Of a stretch of DNA of 45,387 bases, positions 7,466 through 15,084 are shown in pieces (position 1 is the first letter of the stretch; the number at the start of each line of letters is the position of its first letter). The notes beneath the pieces were generated by a model. It saw nothing but the letters and a program-made list of their open reading frames with translations, was not told where the DNA came from and made no database searches. The position numbers and the translations under genes were made by a program. The DNA is from CAYOWK01 sp964407665 (GTDB taxonomy: Bacteria; Pseudomonadota; Alphaproteobacteria; Caulobacterales; Hyphomonadaceae): the NCBI GenBank assembly GCA_964407665.1, contig CAYOWK010000034.1, positions 1 through 45,387 on the forward strand, in the 5' to 3' direction.

Positions 7466-8074
7466 GTGCTGGCAGGCCTGCTGCTGCACGTCCTGTGGCC
7501 GCAGGTTGGAGCGGCGTGCACTGCAGTTGTCGATGAACGGGGTCGCCCGCATACGCCGGTGGGCGAGCCTGAACAGGTGTTTGTCGGGAAGCTGACAAGC
7601 GTCCGGATGCCGGATGGACGCGACATCGAACATCTCCGTGCGCGATGGGATCATTCGCCGGCCAGGCGGGCCGAACCCGACGCAGACCTGATCCAGAGGT
7701 TCAGCCGGTTCACGAGAGTTGCGGAGTTCGAAATCCAGACGGGCGACACGCGGCTGCCGACAAACATCTCTCTGTGGTTTGAGAGCAATGGGGTCTGTTC
7801 TGGCCCGTTCAACGAGGGGCTCCCGCTGGAGGTTGGTCAGACAGCGGTCGTGTTTTCAGACGTGGTCGATGGCTGGTCGACTGGGTGGATTCCCAATTCG
7901 GTCAGCGTGCAGAAACTGGGTCAACCGGAATTCGTTGAGACGATGGAGCATCTCTTCCAGCAGTTCGATTATTGCCCTCAAGGGGCGCAGGTGGAACGCT
8001 ATAGCTTGCCCGTAACGTTCCTGCGCGCTCCGAAGTCGGGGTTTGGGCGTGGCTGTCTGGTTGACGCGCGCTGA
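7466..8074 (+). CDS. Secreted Cys-containing protein, copy 2, with damaged start region
   Basis: Paralogue of the preceding gene; by eye about two thirds of the amino acids are identical, and all four Cys are kept. Relative to copy 1, one base is missing near 7464. The homologous ATG at 7446 therefore runs out of frame, and the matching frame is only reached from a GTG at 7466. Starting there gives a 202-residue protein whose signal peptide has lost its basic N-region (MLAGLLLHVLW...), so export may be impaired. The gene may be a recent pseudogene, may use the GTG, or the deletion may be a sequencing error. The body of the reading frame is intact to the TGA at 8072-8074, which argues for recent change. 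Confidence 0.6.
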   Translation: MLAGLLLHVLWPQVGAACTAVVDERGRPHTPVGEPEQVFVGKLTSVRMPDGRDIEHLRARWDHSPARRAEPDADLIQRFSRFTRVAEFEIQTGDTRLPTNISLWFESNGVCSGPFNEGLPLEVGQTAVVFSDVVDGWSTGWIPNSVSVQKLGQPEFVETMEHLFQQFDYCPQGAQVERYSLPVTFLRAPKSGFGRGCLVDAR

Positions 8075-8079
8075 TTGCA

Positions 8080-8133
8080 GCGGACGGCGAGGTGATCGCG
8101 CACGCCAGTGCCGGGTTCAGGGTGATGAAGTAA
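8080..8133 (+). repeat. Diverged copy of the thioesterase gene 3' end
   Basis: These 54 nt match the last 18 codons of the thioesterase gene, reading ADGEVIAHASAGFRVMK-stop against ADGEVVARANAGFRVMR-stop. They directly follow the stop of secreted-protein copy 2. This remnant is longer but more diverged than the one at 7307-7348, so the two duplication events differ in age or source. Confidence 0.85.
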
Positions 8134-8169
8134 GGGGCTTGTTCCAAGGCCTCAAAGACCGACCACACC

Positions 8170-8274
8170 TGTCATCCCGGGCGGAGCGCAGCGGAGAGCC
8201 GGGATCCATCCATCCGCAGTCGGGATATGGAGGCATGGATCCTGGATAACCGCTTCGCGGTTTCCGGGATGACA
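8170..8274. repeat. Long palindromic intergenic repeat
   Basis: The ends are TGTCATCCCGG and its exact reverse complement CCGGGATGACA, and the inner parts are also roughly complementary (GGATCCAT against ATGGATCC). A nested hairpin AACCGCTTCGCGGTT lies in the right arm. This looks like the dispersed palindromic elements (CGGAGCGCAGCGGAG ... GGATCC type) found between genes in many alphaproteobacteria. It sits between the secreted-protein duplication and the convergent PQQ dehydrogenase gene, and its transcript could help terminate both. Confidence 0.8.
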
Positions 8275-8303
8275 ATTTCGGGTTGGCGCAAAAAGCCAGT
8301 CGC

Positions 8304-10613
8304 CTAGTCCTCATCCACACGCGGACGTCCGGCCGGGGCGCGCGGCAGGCCGGACGCCACGAACTTGGCGACAGCCGAGACCTCCTCGGGCGTCAGCAGG
8401 GCCGCCATTGATGGCATCTCGCCCTGGCCTGAAGCGATCACGCGCGCGATCTGGTCGACGTTGGCGAGGCCCGACAGGCCGGGTGCGTTGCCGCCCGGCA
8501 GGCCGGCTCCGTTGGGGCCGTGGCAGACGGCGCAGGCCTTCGCGAAGCCGGCGCGGCCGAGCGTGATCTCCTGCGGCGAGGCGTTGACCGCTGCGACCTG
8601 TGCGCGCCGGGGCGAGAGCGGCGCCGGGGCGGGGTTGGCGACCGAGACATCATTGACGCCATCGCCCAGCGTGAGCGCGACGATCTCCGCGGGCTCGCCG
8701 CGTTTCGAGACGGCGATGGCGATGTACTGCTTGCCGTTCACGACGTAGGTCATCGGGGCGCCGGTGACGAGCGTGGGCATCTTCATCTCCCACACCACGC
8801 GGCCGTCGCGCTTGTCATAGGCGCGGAACATCGGCCCGCCGGAGCCGCCGCCGATATTGCCGCTCTCTCCGAGGAACAGCAGTTCCGGCGTCAGCAGCGG
8901 GCTGGGGCGAACGTCGAACTTGCCCATCTTCGAGAAGTCGAGGCCAAGGCCCTGCAGCGCGGGATGGTTCTTCACGCTGTCATCGGCGTCGCCGATCGGG
9001 ATGCGCCAGAGATGCTTGCCCGTGTCCATGTCGGTGGCGATGAGTTCGGAATAGGGCGGCTTCAGGATCGGCAGCCCGCGCGGGCCCCCGATCGGAGCGC
9101 CGCCGCCGCCGCCATAATAGTCCATGTTGGTGGTCTTGGGATCGCCCTTGGTCAGGCCGGCGAACTGCGGCTTCAGCCGCACCGGCGTGTACATGATGTG
9201 CGTATCGGGATCGACCGCCGCGCCATTCCAGTTCGGCCCTCCGCCCGTACCGGGGTAAAGCCACGTGCCCTTGTTGGTCGGCGTCACCAGCGTCGGCGTC
9301 GTGTAGAGCGGCCCTTTGGTGAACTGGTCGGCGATCTTCTTGCCCTCGGCGCGCAGCTCCGGCGTGAAGTCGATCAGGTCGCTTTCATCATAGCCGAGCC
9401 GCAGCATCGGCTCGGGAAGGGTGGGGAAGGGCTGGGTCGGTGAAGGCCGCTCGCCGGGGATGTTCGAGCCCGGAACGGCGCGATCCTCGATGGGCCACAC
9501 TGGTTCGCCGGTCTTGCGGTCGAACACGAAGGTGAGCCCCTGCTTGGTCAGCTGGGTGACCGCCTTGATCCGCTTGCCGTCCTTGATCACGTCGTGGAGG
9601 ATCGGCGCGGTCGGAAGGTCATAGTCCCAGATGCCGTGGCGAACGATCTGGTAGTGCCAGACGCGCTTGCCGGTCTTCGCATCGAGGGCGACAAGCGTCT
9701 CGCCGAACAGGCCGTCACCGAGGCGATGGCCGCCATAGAACTCGTTCGTCGGCGTCTCGTGCGGAATGTAGACATAGCCAAGCTCGGGGTCGGCGCTCAG
9801 CATCGACCAGGCGCCGGCGGCGCCCGTGTAGGTTTCCGATCCGCCTTCCCAGGTCTCGGCGCCGATCTCGCCCTTCTGCGGGATGGGGCTGAACGTCCAG
9901 ACCAGCTTGCCGGTGCGCGCATCATAGCCGCGAACGACGCCGGGGATGGATTCCTTGTTGCGCGGCCCGCCGACGATCACCTGCGTCACGACGATGTCGC
10001 CGACAATCAGAGCCGGCGAGACGGACGTCACTTCCGGCGCATCGCGGTCGCCGATCAGGTTCTGGCGCAGATCGACGGCGCCCTTGTCGCCAAAGTCGAG
10101 CGCGGCCTTGCCGGTGGCGGCGTCGATGGCGAGCAGCCGCCCATCCTGGCTGTTGTGGTAGAGGCGTTTGACGGCGCCATCCGCCCAGTAGGCCAGCGAA
10201 CGGGGCGCCAGCGATCCGGTGCGCCCGCCGAAGTCAGCTGGCGTTGGGGTGTAGGTCCACAGCGTCTTGCCCGTGGCGGCGTCGATGGCGGCGGCGCCAT
10301 GCTCAACCCATGGAACATAGAGAACGCCATCCACCATCAGCGGCGTGGACTTGTAGTTCGAGCTTTCGCCGGAACCCGACGTATCCGCCGACCAGCGCCA
10401 GGCGATCTCCAGCTTCGAGACGTTCGAGAGATTGATCTCCTCGAGCGGGGAGTAGCGCGTTGAATCCGGTCCGCCGCCCCAGTAGAGCCATTCGCCCTTC
10501 TCCAGCCACGGCGACAGGGAGGCGGCAGGCGCTCCGGCCGAATCCACCGTCCTGCAGCCGGAAGCGGCGGCCAGAACGCAGGCGATGGCCGCCAGCGAAG
10601 CGCGAATACGCAT
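8304..10613 (-). CDS. PQQ-dependent dehydrogenase with C-terminal cytochrome c domain
   Basis: A 769-residue exported quinoprotein. The start is ATG 10613, with GGGAGG 5 nt upstream and a signal peptide ending ASGC (Cys20), possibly lipidated; an in-frame start at 10688 precedes the ribosome site. Residues from about 40 to 640 form a beta-propeller with repeats of the type DAATGKTLW / DARTGKLVW. Stretches such as VRHGIWDYDLPTAP and PGSNIPGERPSPTQPFP are typical of glucose/quinate-dehydrogenase-like PQQ enzymes. A heme c site CAVCH (Cys694, Cys697, His698) lies in a C-terminal cytochrome domain. It should oxidise a sugar or alcohol in the periplasm and pass electrons through heme c. Apoenzyme only: no PQQ synthesis genes are in the window. 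Confidence 0.92.
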   Translation of the reverse strand: MRIRASLAAIACVLAAASGCRTVDSAGAPAASLSPWLEKGEWLYWGGGPDSTRYSPLEEINLSNVSKLEIAWRWSADTSGSGESSNYKSTPLMVDGVLYVPWVEHGAAAIDAATGKTLWTYTPTPADFGGRTGSLAPRSLAYWADGAVKRLYHNSQDGRLLAIDAATGKAALDFGDKGAVDLRQNLIGDRDAPEVTSVSPALIVGDIVVTQVIVGGPRNKESIPGVVRGYDARTGKLVWTFSPIPQKGEIGAETWEGGSETYTGAAGAWSMLSADPELGYVYIPHETPTNEFYGGHRLGDGLFGETLVALDAKTGKRVWHYQIVRHGIWDYDLPTAPILHDVIKDGKRIKAVTQLTKQGLTFVFDRKTGEPVWPIEDRAVPGSNIPGERPSPTQPFPTLPEPMLRLGYDESDLIDFTPELRAEGKKIADQFTKGPLYTTPTLVTPTNKGTWLYPGTGGGPNWNGAAVDPDTHIMYTPVRLKPQFAGLTKGDPKTTNMDYYGGGGGAPIGGPRGLPILKPPYSELIATDMDTGKHLWRIPIGDADDSVKNHPALQGLGLDFSKMGKFDVRPSPLLTPELLFLGESGNIGGGSGGPMFRAYDKRDGRVVWEMKMPTLVTGAPMTYVVNGKQYIAIAVSKRGEPAEIVALTLGDGVNDVSVANPAPAPLSPRRAQVAAVNASPQEITLGRAGFAKACAVCHGPNGAGLPGGNAPGLSGLANVDQIARVIASGQGEMPSMAALLTPEEVSAVAKFVASGLPRAPAGRPRVDED

Positions 10614-10721
10614 ATAAACCTCCCGAGCCGGAGTCTCCCGCTCCGGGTCAATGCCCGGCAGGCTAACCAGCGCCGTCCCTTGCGGCAATGGCGTGGCGGA
10701 CCCGGCAGGGAGGCCGGGTCA

Positions 10722-11588
10722 TCACTCCGGCGTGTTGTGCCATTGCATCGGGCCGACCAGCTCGGTCTCGCGGGCCTTCACCTGGGCGATCGTCGCCTGG
10801 CCTTCGGCGATTTTCGGCTCGCGATCCTCGCGGTCGATGATCAGGGCGGCGTAAGCCGTGCTGTTGACCGTGACGACACCGTAGGCCTCCTGCATCTTCT
10901 TGCGCATGGCCCCCAGCTCGGTCACAATTTCGGGCGGGAAGGTGTTGGCCTGCGCGACGACCCATTCGTCCGTGGATCCGCGCACATAGGCGCGCACCAC
11001 GTCGGCCACCGCCATCTCCTGCATCTTCAGCACGAAGTGCATCTTGGCGCGGGTCGTGAAGGCCTCGGCCTCGGCGTCGATCACCGAGGAGCCGGGGTGC
11101 TCGTTCTCCTTGTCGGCGGAGCGCAGCGCGGCCTCCGCCAGACCGATGGCGGTCACCCGGTCATCGACGCTGGCCCTGTAGCCGGCGCGCATGGAAAGCA
11201 GCCGCGCCTGAGTGACCCCCACGCTGCGGGCGCCGCCCAGCGCGATGGCCCCGAAGCTGAGTCCGGTCGGTTCGTTGCGGAATTCGCGTGCGGTCGAAAG
11301 CGGCGGCGAGGTCAGCCGCAGCAGAGTGGCTTCGATGTCCGCGGTCCGGTTCAGCTGTTCCAGCGCCGTGATGCGGTCGAGCAGCGCCTGCGCCGTCATG
11401 TAGGTCGTCTGGCCGGGTACATCGGCGCACAGCAGAAGCTGGCTGGCGGCTTCCTCGTACTGCTTCGCCATCAGCATGACGTCGCCATTGGCGCAGGATT
11501 TATGGTCTTCCGGATCGGGCGGCTCTGCTGCGGCCGCTCCACAGGCCAGACCGATTGCCAGAACGCTCGCCAAACTCGCTATGCGCAC
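10722..11588 (-). CDS. Secreted helical (TPR-like) protein of unknown function
   Basis: A 288-residue protein. I place the start at the GTG at 11588: GAGGGG lies 7 nt upstream and the product then begins with a clean Sec signal peptide (MRIASLASVLAIGLACGAAAA-EPP). The longer frame from 11678 has no ribosome site and an unlikely Cys-rich N-terminus. The mature protein is rich in Ala and predicted helical, with repeated pairs such as AKQYEEAASQLLLCA and RSVGVTQARLLSMRAGY that suggest TPR-like helices, though no clear consensus repeat is seen. It precedes the PQQ dehydrogenase gene on the same strand with 108 nt between them, so co-transcription is possible but unproven. I do not recognise a named family. 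Confidence 0.7.
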   Translation of the reverse strand: MRIASLASVLAIGLACGAAAAEPPDPEDHKSCANGDVMLMAKQYEEAASQLLLCADVPGQTTYMTAQALLDRITALEQLNRTADIEATLLRLTSPPLSTAREFRNEPTGLSFGAIALGGARSVGVTQARLLSMRAGYRASVDDRVTAIGLAEAALRSADKENEHPGSSVIDAEAEAFTTRAKMHFVLKMQEMAVADVVRAYVRGSTDEWVVAQANTFPPEIVTELGAMRKKMQEAYGVVTVNSTAYAALIIDREDREPKIAEGQATIAQVKARETELVGPMQWHNTPE

Positions 11589-11662
11589 GCAGACACCCCT
11601 CGCTGGAATGCAGGAAGGCCTAGCAATGCAAGGGGTATTCCGGCAAGCGCTGGAGGCAGGCC

Positions 11663-11860
11663 CTACTGCGCTGTCCACCCGCCATCGATCGGCAGCGCGG
11701 CGCCGTTGATCTGGTTGGCGGCGTCCGAGATCAGGAACACGGCAAGGCCCGCAATGTCCTCGACCTTGACGAATTCCTTGGTCGGCTGGGCGGCGAGCAA
11801 GACATCGCGCAGAACAGCTTCCTAAAAGATACCACGCGCCACCGTGTGTCGGCGGTCATG
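11663..11860 (-). pseudogene. Decayed second copy of the 3-hydroxybutyrate dehydrogenase 3' end
   Basis: The 161 nt at 11663-11823 match 12400-12560, the 3' end of the intact dehydrogenase gene, at about nine bases in ten, down to the same terminal GGWTAQ-stop. Upstream, similarity fades across 11824-11860, where an in-frame TAG (ARGIF-stop-EAV for ARGISEEAV) and small length changes appear. No start codon or ribosome site precedes it. It lies immediately beyond the macro-domain gene, so the order on the coding strand is dehydrogenase, macro gene, dehydrogenase tail. Confidence 0.9.
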
Positions 11861-11929
11861 TTCCGGACACTAGCCAGCGGGGTTTTCGCCGTGGGGGGGC
11901 AATCACGAGATCGCGCGTCGTTTCCGCCC

Positions 11930-12382
11930 TTAGGGCTGGTATTCCACCAGCGTATGGTCTTCGCCGTCCAGTTCTTCGTCGATGATCCGGGCGATGACTT
12001 GCCAGTCGCCGCCCGCGAGCCCCGCTCCGATGAGAGGATAACCAATCCGGAGGCCCGTGTATGCTGATCGCACCGCCTGCATGACGCTGCGAATGGCGGT
12101 GTAGTCGGCGTTGTTGCGGCCACGGTAGTGAAACTGGGTGTAGCCGTTGACGACTGTGAAGGGGGTCGCCGTCCGCGTGATCTTGGCGAACGAGATGGCG
12201 CCCAGCTTGCCGCGATCGCCTTTCGGGGTCGCCTGATCGGCGGCATAGGCCTCCGGAAACGCTTCGCGAATGGATTTGGCGATCCCGGCGCCCATGACGC
12301 CTTGGCAGTTGCAGCCGTGAACGATGACGTCGAATTGCCCACCAACCGCTAGGTGTATGAGATCGCCGCGAACCGTCTTCAT
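11930..12382 (-). CDS. Macro-domain (ADP-ribose-binding) protein
   Basis: A 150-residue single macro domain from ATG 12382. The ADP-ribose-binding signature is clear: VIVHGCNCQGVMGAGIAKSI-type segment at residues 20-38 (conserved Asn25 and glycine-rich loop) and YPLIGAGLAGGDW in the second loop. Related small macro domains (Poa1p/TARG1-like) bind ADP-ribose or remove it from phosphate or protein. The start lies 17 nt after the stop of the 3-hydroxybutyrate dehydrogenase gene, so translation from the same mRNA is likely. It is flanked by two copies of that gene's 3' end, suggesting arrival by recombination. A membrane TIR protein, a possible NAD-cleaving enzyme, is encoded 0.9 kb upstream on the same strand. 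Whether it reverses ADP-ribosylation or senses ADP-ribose cannot be told. Confidence 0.9.
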   Translation of the reverse strand: MKTVRGDLIHLAVGGQFDVIVHGCNCQGVMGAGIAKSIREAFPEAYAADQATPKGDRGKLGAISFAKITRTATPFTVVNGYTQFHYRGRNNADYTAIRSVMQAVRSAYTGLRIGYPLIGAGLAGGDWQVIARIIDEELDGEDHTLVEYQP

Positions 12383-12399
12383 GGCGAAGACCGCCCCGC

Positions 12400-13188
12400 C
12401 TACTGGGCCGTCCACCCGCCATCGATCGGCAGCGCTGCGCCGTTGATCTGGTTGGCGGCGTCCGAAATGAGGAACACGGCGAGGCCCGCAATATCCTCGA
12501 CCTTGACGAACTCCTTGGTCGGCTGGGCGGCAAGCAGGACATCGCGAACAACTGCCTCCTCGGATATCCCGCGCGCCTTCGCCGTATCGGCGATCTGGTT
12601 CTCCACCAGCGGCGTGCGGACATAGCCCGGGCAGATGGCGTTGACACGGATACCGTGGGTCGCGCCCTCAAGCGCCGTCGACTTGGTGAAGCCGAGAATG
12701 CCGTGCTTGGCGGCGACATAGGCGCTCTTGAAGGGCGAGGCGACCAGTGCGTGCGCCGACGCGATGTTGATGATCCGGCCCCAGCCGCGCGCTTTCATCT
12801 CGGGGAAGGCGAGGCGGGTGGTGTGGAAGGCGGCCGAGAGGTTGAGCGCTATGATCAGGTCCCACTTGGGGATGGGAAAGTCCTCGACCGGCGAGACGTG
12901 CTGGACGCCGGCATTGTTGACGACGATGTCGACCGGCCCCAGCGCCTCGCGGGCCGTGGCGAACATCGCCTCGATCTCGTCGACATTCGTGAGGTCGGCC
13001 CCGGAATAGGCGACCCTGACGCCGAATTCCGTCTCCATCCCGGCCCGGAGCGCCTCGATCTTCGCCGCATCGCCAAAGCCATTGAGCAGGATGTTGCAGC
13101 CCGCCTTTGCAAGCCCGCGCGCCACCCCCTCGCCGATGCCGGACGTCGAGCCGGTGACAATGGCGGTACGGGGCGAGGGTGCGGTCAT
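12400..13188 (-). CDS. bdhA: D-3-hydroxybutyrate dehydrogenase
   Basis: A 262-residue SDR closely matching bacterial D-3-hydroxybutyrate dehydrogenases, which interconvert 3-hydroxybutyrate and acetoacetate with NAD in polyhydroxybutyrate and ketone-body metabolism. Visible signatures are TGSTSGIG (12-19), LNGFGDAAKIEALR, NNAGVQHVSPVEDFP, the catalytic Ser144/Tyr157/Lys161 (SAHALVASPFKSAYVAAK), CPGYVRTPLVENQI, VLLAAQPTKEFV and the terminal GGWTAQ. The start at 13188 is chosen because an upstream in-frame ATG (13242) only adds a tail without SDR features. It is followed by the macro-domain gene. A second, decayed copy of its 3' end lies at 11663-11860. Confidence 0.93.
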   Translation of the reverse strand: MTAPSPRTAIVTGSTSGIGEGVARGLAKAGCNILLNGFGDAAKIEALRAGMETEFGVRVAYSGADLTNVDEIEAMFATAREALGPVDIVVNNAGVQHVSPVEDFPIPKWDLIIALNLSAAFHTTRLAFPEMKARGWGRIINIASAHALVASPFKSAYVAAKHGILGFTKSTALEGATHGIRVNAICPGYVRTPLVENQIADTAKARGISEEAVVRDVLLAAQPTKEFVKVEDIAGLAVFLISDAANQINGAALPIDGGWTAQ

Positions 13189-13278
13189 CTGGGAGGTCTC
13201 CGTGTGAGGCCCGCTTGTCGCTCCGGTCACGTTTCGAGGCAAGGGCGCCGCGCCTTCGCACCCAAGGTTTGGAGGCTG

Positions 13279-13977
13279 TCAGCGCCTCCGTCCTCGCCAG
13301 AGAGCGCCTGCAAGCGTCCCTGCGAGCAACACCGCTGCCGCAATCAGCATCGCGGCTTCACGCGTGCCGCCGAGCGGTAGGCTGACGAAACGACCCTGGG
13401 GGCCGTTGGCCAGGAGAAGGGCAAAGAACAGCAACGCGGCGCTAACCAGTCCGATGGAGCCCCTCATCACCACGGCCTGTACCGGGTGCCGGGCAAGATA
13501 GGCGCCGATGCCTCGAGCCCGCTTCCGGTTCAAGATCGCGTTGGTCAACCTCTCGAAGTCTTCTTCGAAATGCTCGTGCCGGAGAGGCAAGCCGTTGAGC
13601 GTCGCCAAGTCACGGATCGCTTCAGGCAGGGCTTCGGGCGGCGGCATGGGCGCGCCATTGACGAGGACCGGGATGCTCCGGCCAGGAGCCGTGAGCGCCT
13701 GCCTGACTTCGGCTGCGACCACGTCATTGGGAGCAGCCAGTCGAGGTCTGCCGTCAGCTCCCGTGATGGTCGCCCACTGCTTTCCAATTACGATCAGACG
13801 AACGGGGCTCGCCGCCACGGCGGCCTTGATCTCCCGCAGAAAATCCTCTGCAGGCTCAATATCGACCACATCGAGAAAAACCGTCGAAACGCCGGGCGTT
13901 TCGCGAAGACGGTCGGCAAGACGGCCGACCATGTCCCGGGTGTCGTCGCGGCGATAACTCAGGAAGACCTTGGGCAT
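13279..13977 (-). CDS. TIR-domain protein with two C-terminal transmembrane helices
   Basis: A 232-residue protein. Residues 1-130 form a TIR domain: KVFLSYRRDD (box 1), VFLDVVDIEPAEDF, LIVIGKQW and NDVVAAEV. Glu90 in the last motif aligns with the catalytic Glu of NAD-hydrolysing TIRs (Glu642 of SARM1, in DWVHKEI), and the tyrosine-arginine-arginine of box 1 is also shared, so NADase activity is plausible. After a basic linker (NRKRARG), two hydrophobic segments at about 172-192 and 208-226 anchor it in the inner membrane, followed by RGRRR. The TIR would face the cytoplasm. It follows the lipoprotein gene by 10 nt, so the two form a likely operon. Signalling or antiphage defence are inferences from the domain only. 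Confidence 0.88.
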   Translation of the reverse strand: MPKVFLSYRRDDTRDMVGRLADRLRETPGVSTVFLDVVDIEPAEDFLREIKAAVAASPVRLIVIGKQWATITGADGRPRLAAPNDVVAAEVRQALTAPGRSIPVLVNGAPMPPPEALPEAIRDLATLNGLPLRHEHFEEDFERLTNAILNRKRARGIGAYLARHPVQAVVMRGSIGLVSAALLFFALLLANGPQGRFVSLPLGGTREAAMLIAAAVLLAGTLAGALWRGRRR

Positions 13978-13987
13978 AGCCGGTTAT

Positions 13988-14824
13988 CTAGCTTCCCAGA
14001 CCGAGCCGGGAGTAGAGACCGGCTCCTATCAGATGGTCAGCCGATGACAGGCGGGTAACCGGGACGACCGAGGTCTCGTCTTCACCGGCATTCTTCCGGA
14101 ACTCATAGATCAGTACGGTAAGATTATGGTCCTTTGTGAACGGCGTGGTTCGGAAGGAGGCCGGCAAGGAATTTGCGGCGCGCGCAAACCAGGCCTCTGT
14201 CTTCTGCACCGTCGGCGGGCCCGCTTGCGGACTGACGACCTGGTCGGTGGCTACGACCAGGATGACCCTGTAGAATCCCTCCTCGCCAAAAAGCAGCGAG
14301 GCCAGAAAGCCTCCAAAGCCGAACGGCTTGTCGTCCTGCGGCGAGATAAAGCGCGCGGGCGATGAGGGGCGACCGTCGTTCTCGATCTTCTCCAGGCGGG
14401 CGACAACGGCGAAACCGCCCGGCGTGCCGTAAAATCCGCGATCGGAATAACCGACGTCAGACAACACGGAGGCCAATCGGTCGCCGACAGCAAACAGGCT
14501 TGGATTGCTTACGCCGAGGCTCCGCAGGAAGGCGGCGCGTTCCTCCTGCCGGAATGCATAGTTTGCCGACCACTGCGGAATGGGCCCAAGCGGCGGCAGC
14601 GCGCCCGCTGTCGGCTCGGCTGGCGGCTGCGCACCCGCGAAATGCCCGTCAACTCTGGGCGATGGGGGACGCGCCGGAGGACCTCCAGCGCAGCCAGCCA
14701 GGAAGATCATCGGACCGAGTAGCACCGCCAGGCGGCCACGGTCGGCATTCGCCAGCGTAGGCTGGGGTTGCGTCCGGTAGGCGGCCAGGCGCCGAATCAG
14801 AGATCGGATTGCGCGCAGCAGCAT
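13988..14824 (-). CDS. Putative lipoprotein encoded with the TIR protein
   Basis: Unrecognised protein, 278 residues from the ATG at 14824 (an upstream in-frame ATG exists at 14875). A hydrophobic stretch ending LAGC (Cys45) suggests a lipoprotein, although 30 or so residues with many Arg precede it, unusually long for such a signal. A Pro-rich linker follows, then a mature domain containing VGDRLASVLSDVGYSDRGFYG, GGFAVVARLEKI, a Phe/Gly stretch DDKPFGFGGFLASLLFG, and FYRVILVVATD, a pattern of alternating strands and helices. The stop lies 10 nt before the TIR gene start, so the pair is very likely one transcript. It may present a periplasmic sensor or partner for the membrane TIR protein; this is inference. 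Confidence 0.7.
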   Translation of the reverse strand: MLLRAIRSLIRRLAAYRTQPQPTLANADRGRLAVLLGPMIFLAGCAGGPPARPPSPRVDGHFAGAQPPAEPTAGALPPLGPIPQWSANYAFRQEERAAFLRSLGVSNPSLFAVGDRLASVLSDVGYSDRGFYGTPGGFAVVARLEKIENDGRPSSPARFISPQDDKPFGFGGFLASLLFGEEGFYRVILVVATDQVVSPQAGPPTVQKTEAWFARAANSLPASFRTTPFTKDHNLTVLIYEFRKNAGEDETSVVPVTRLSSADHLIGAGLYSRLGLGS

Positions 14825-15084
14825 GAAACACCCCCAGACCGGGCAGAGGTTCGGATACCGAGAAGGGATAATCAAGAGGCCGAACGATCAGGGCCGGAGA
14901 TTGAGGACGCCGCCGCAACGTCGCCTCGGCGGAAAGTGGCCCGCCTAAACCGCAAAAAGCCTGAAATGCCGAAGTCGTGACGAAGAAAACTTCAGCCTGC
15001 CGTTACGTCCTGCCGCGACGCCGCAGGTTGCCGTTCCCGGAAACTTGGCTGACACTCTCGCCAAACAAGATTTGGGAGGATCGC

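Noticed and set aside
11930..13188. A designated antiphage operon of TIR plus macro gene
   Set aside because: No other defence genes are near, bdhA lies between the two, and the macro gene shows its own insertion history. Kept only as a speculative finding.
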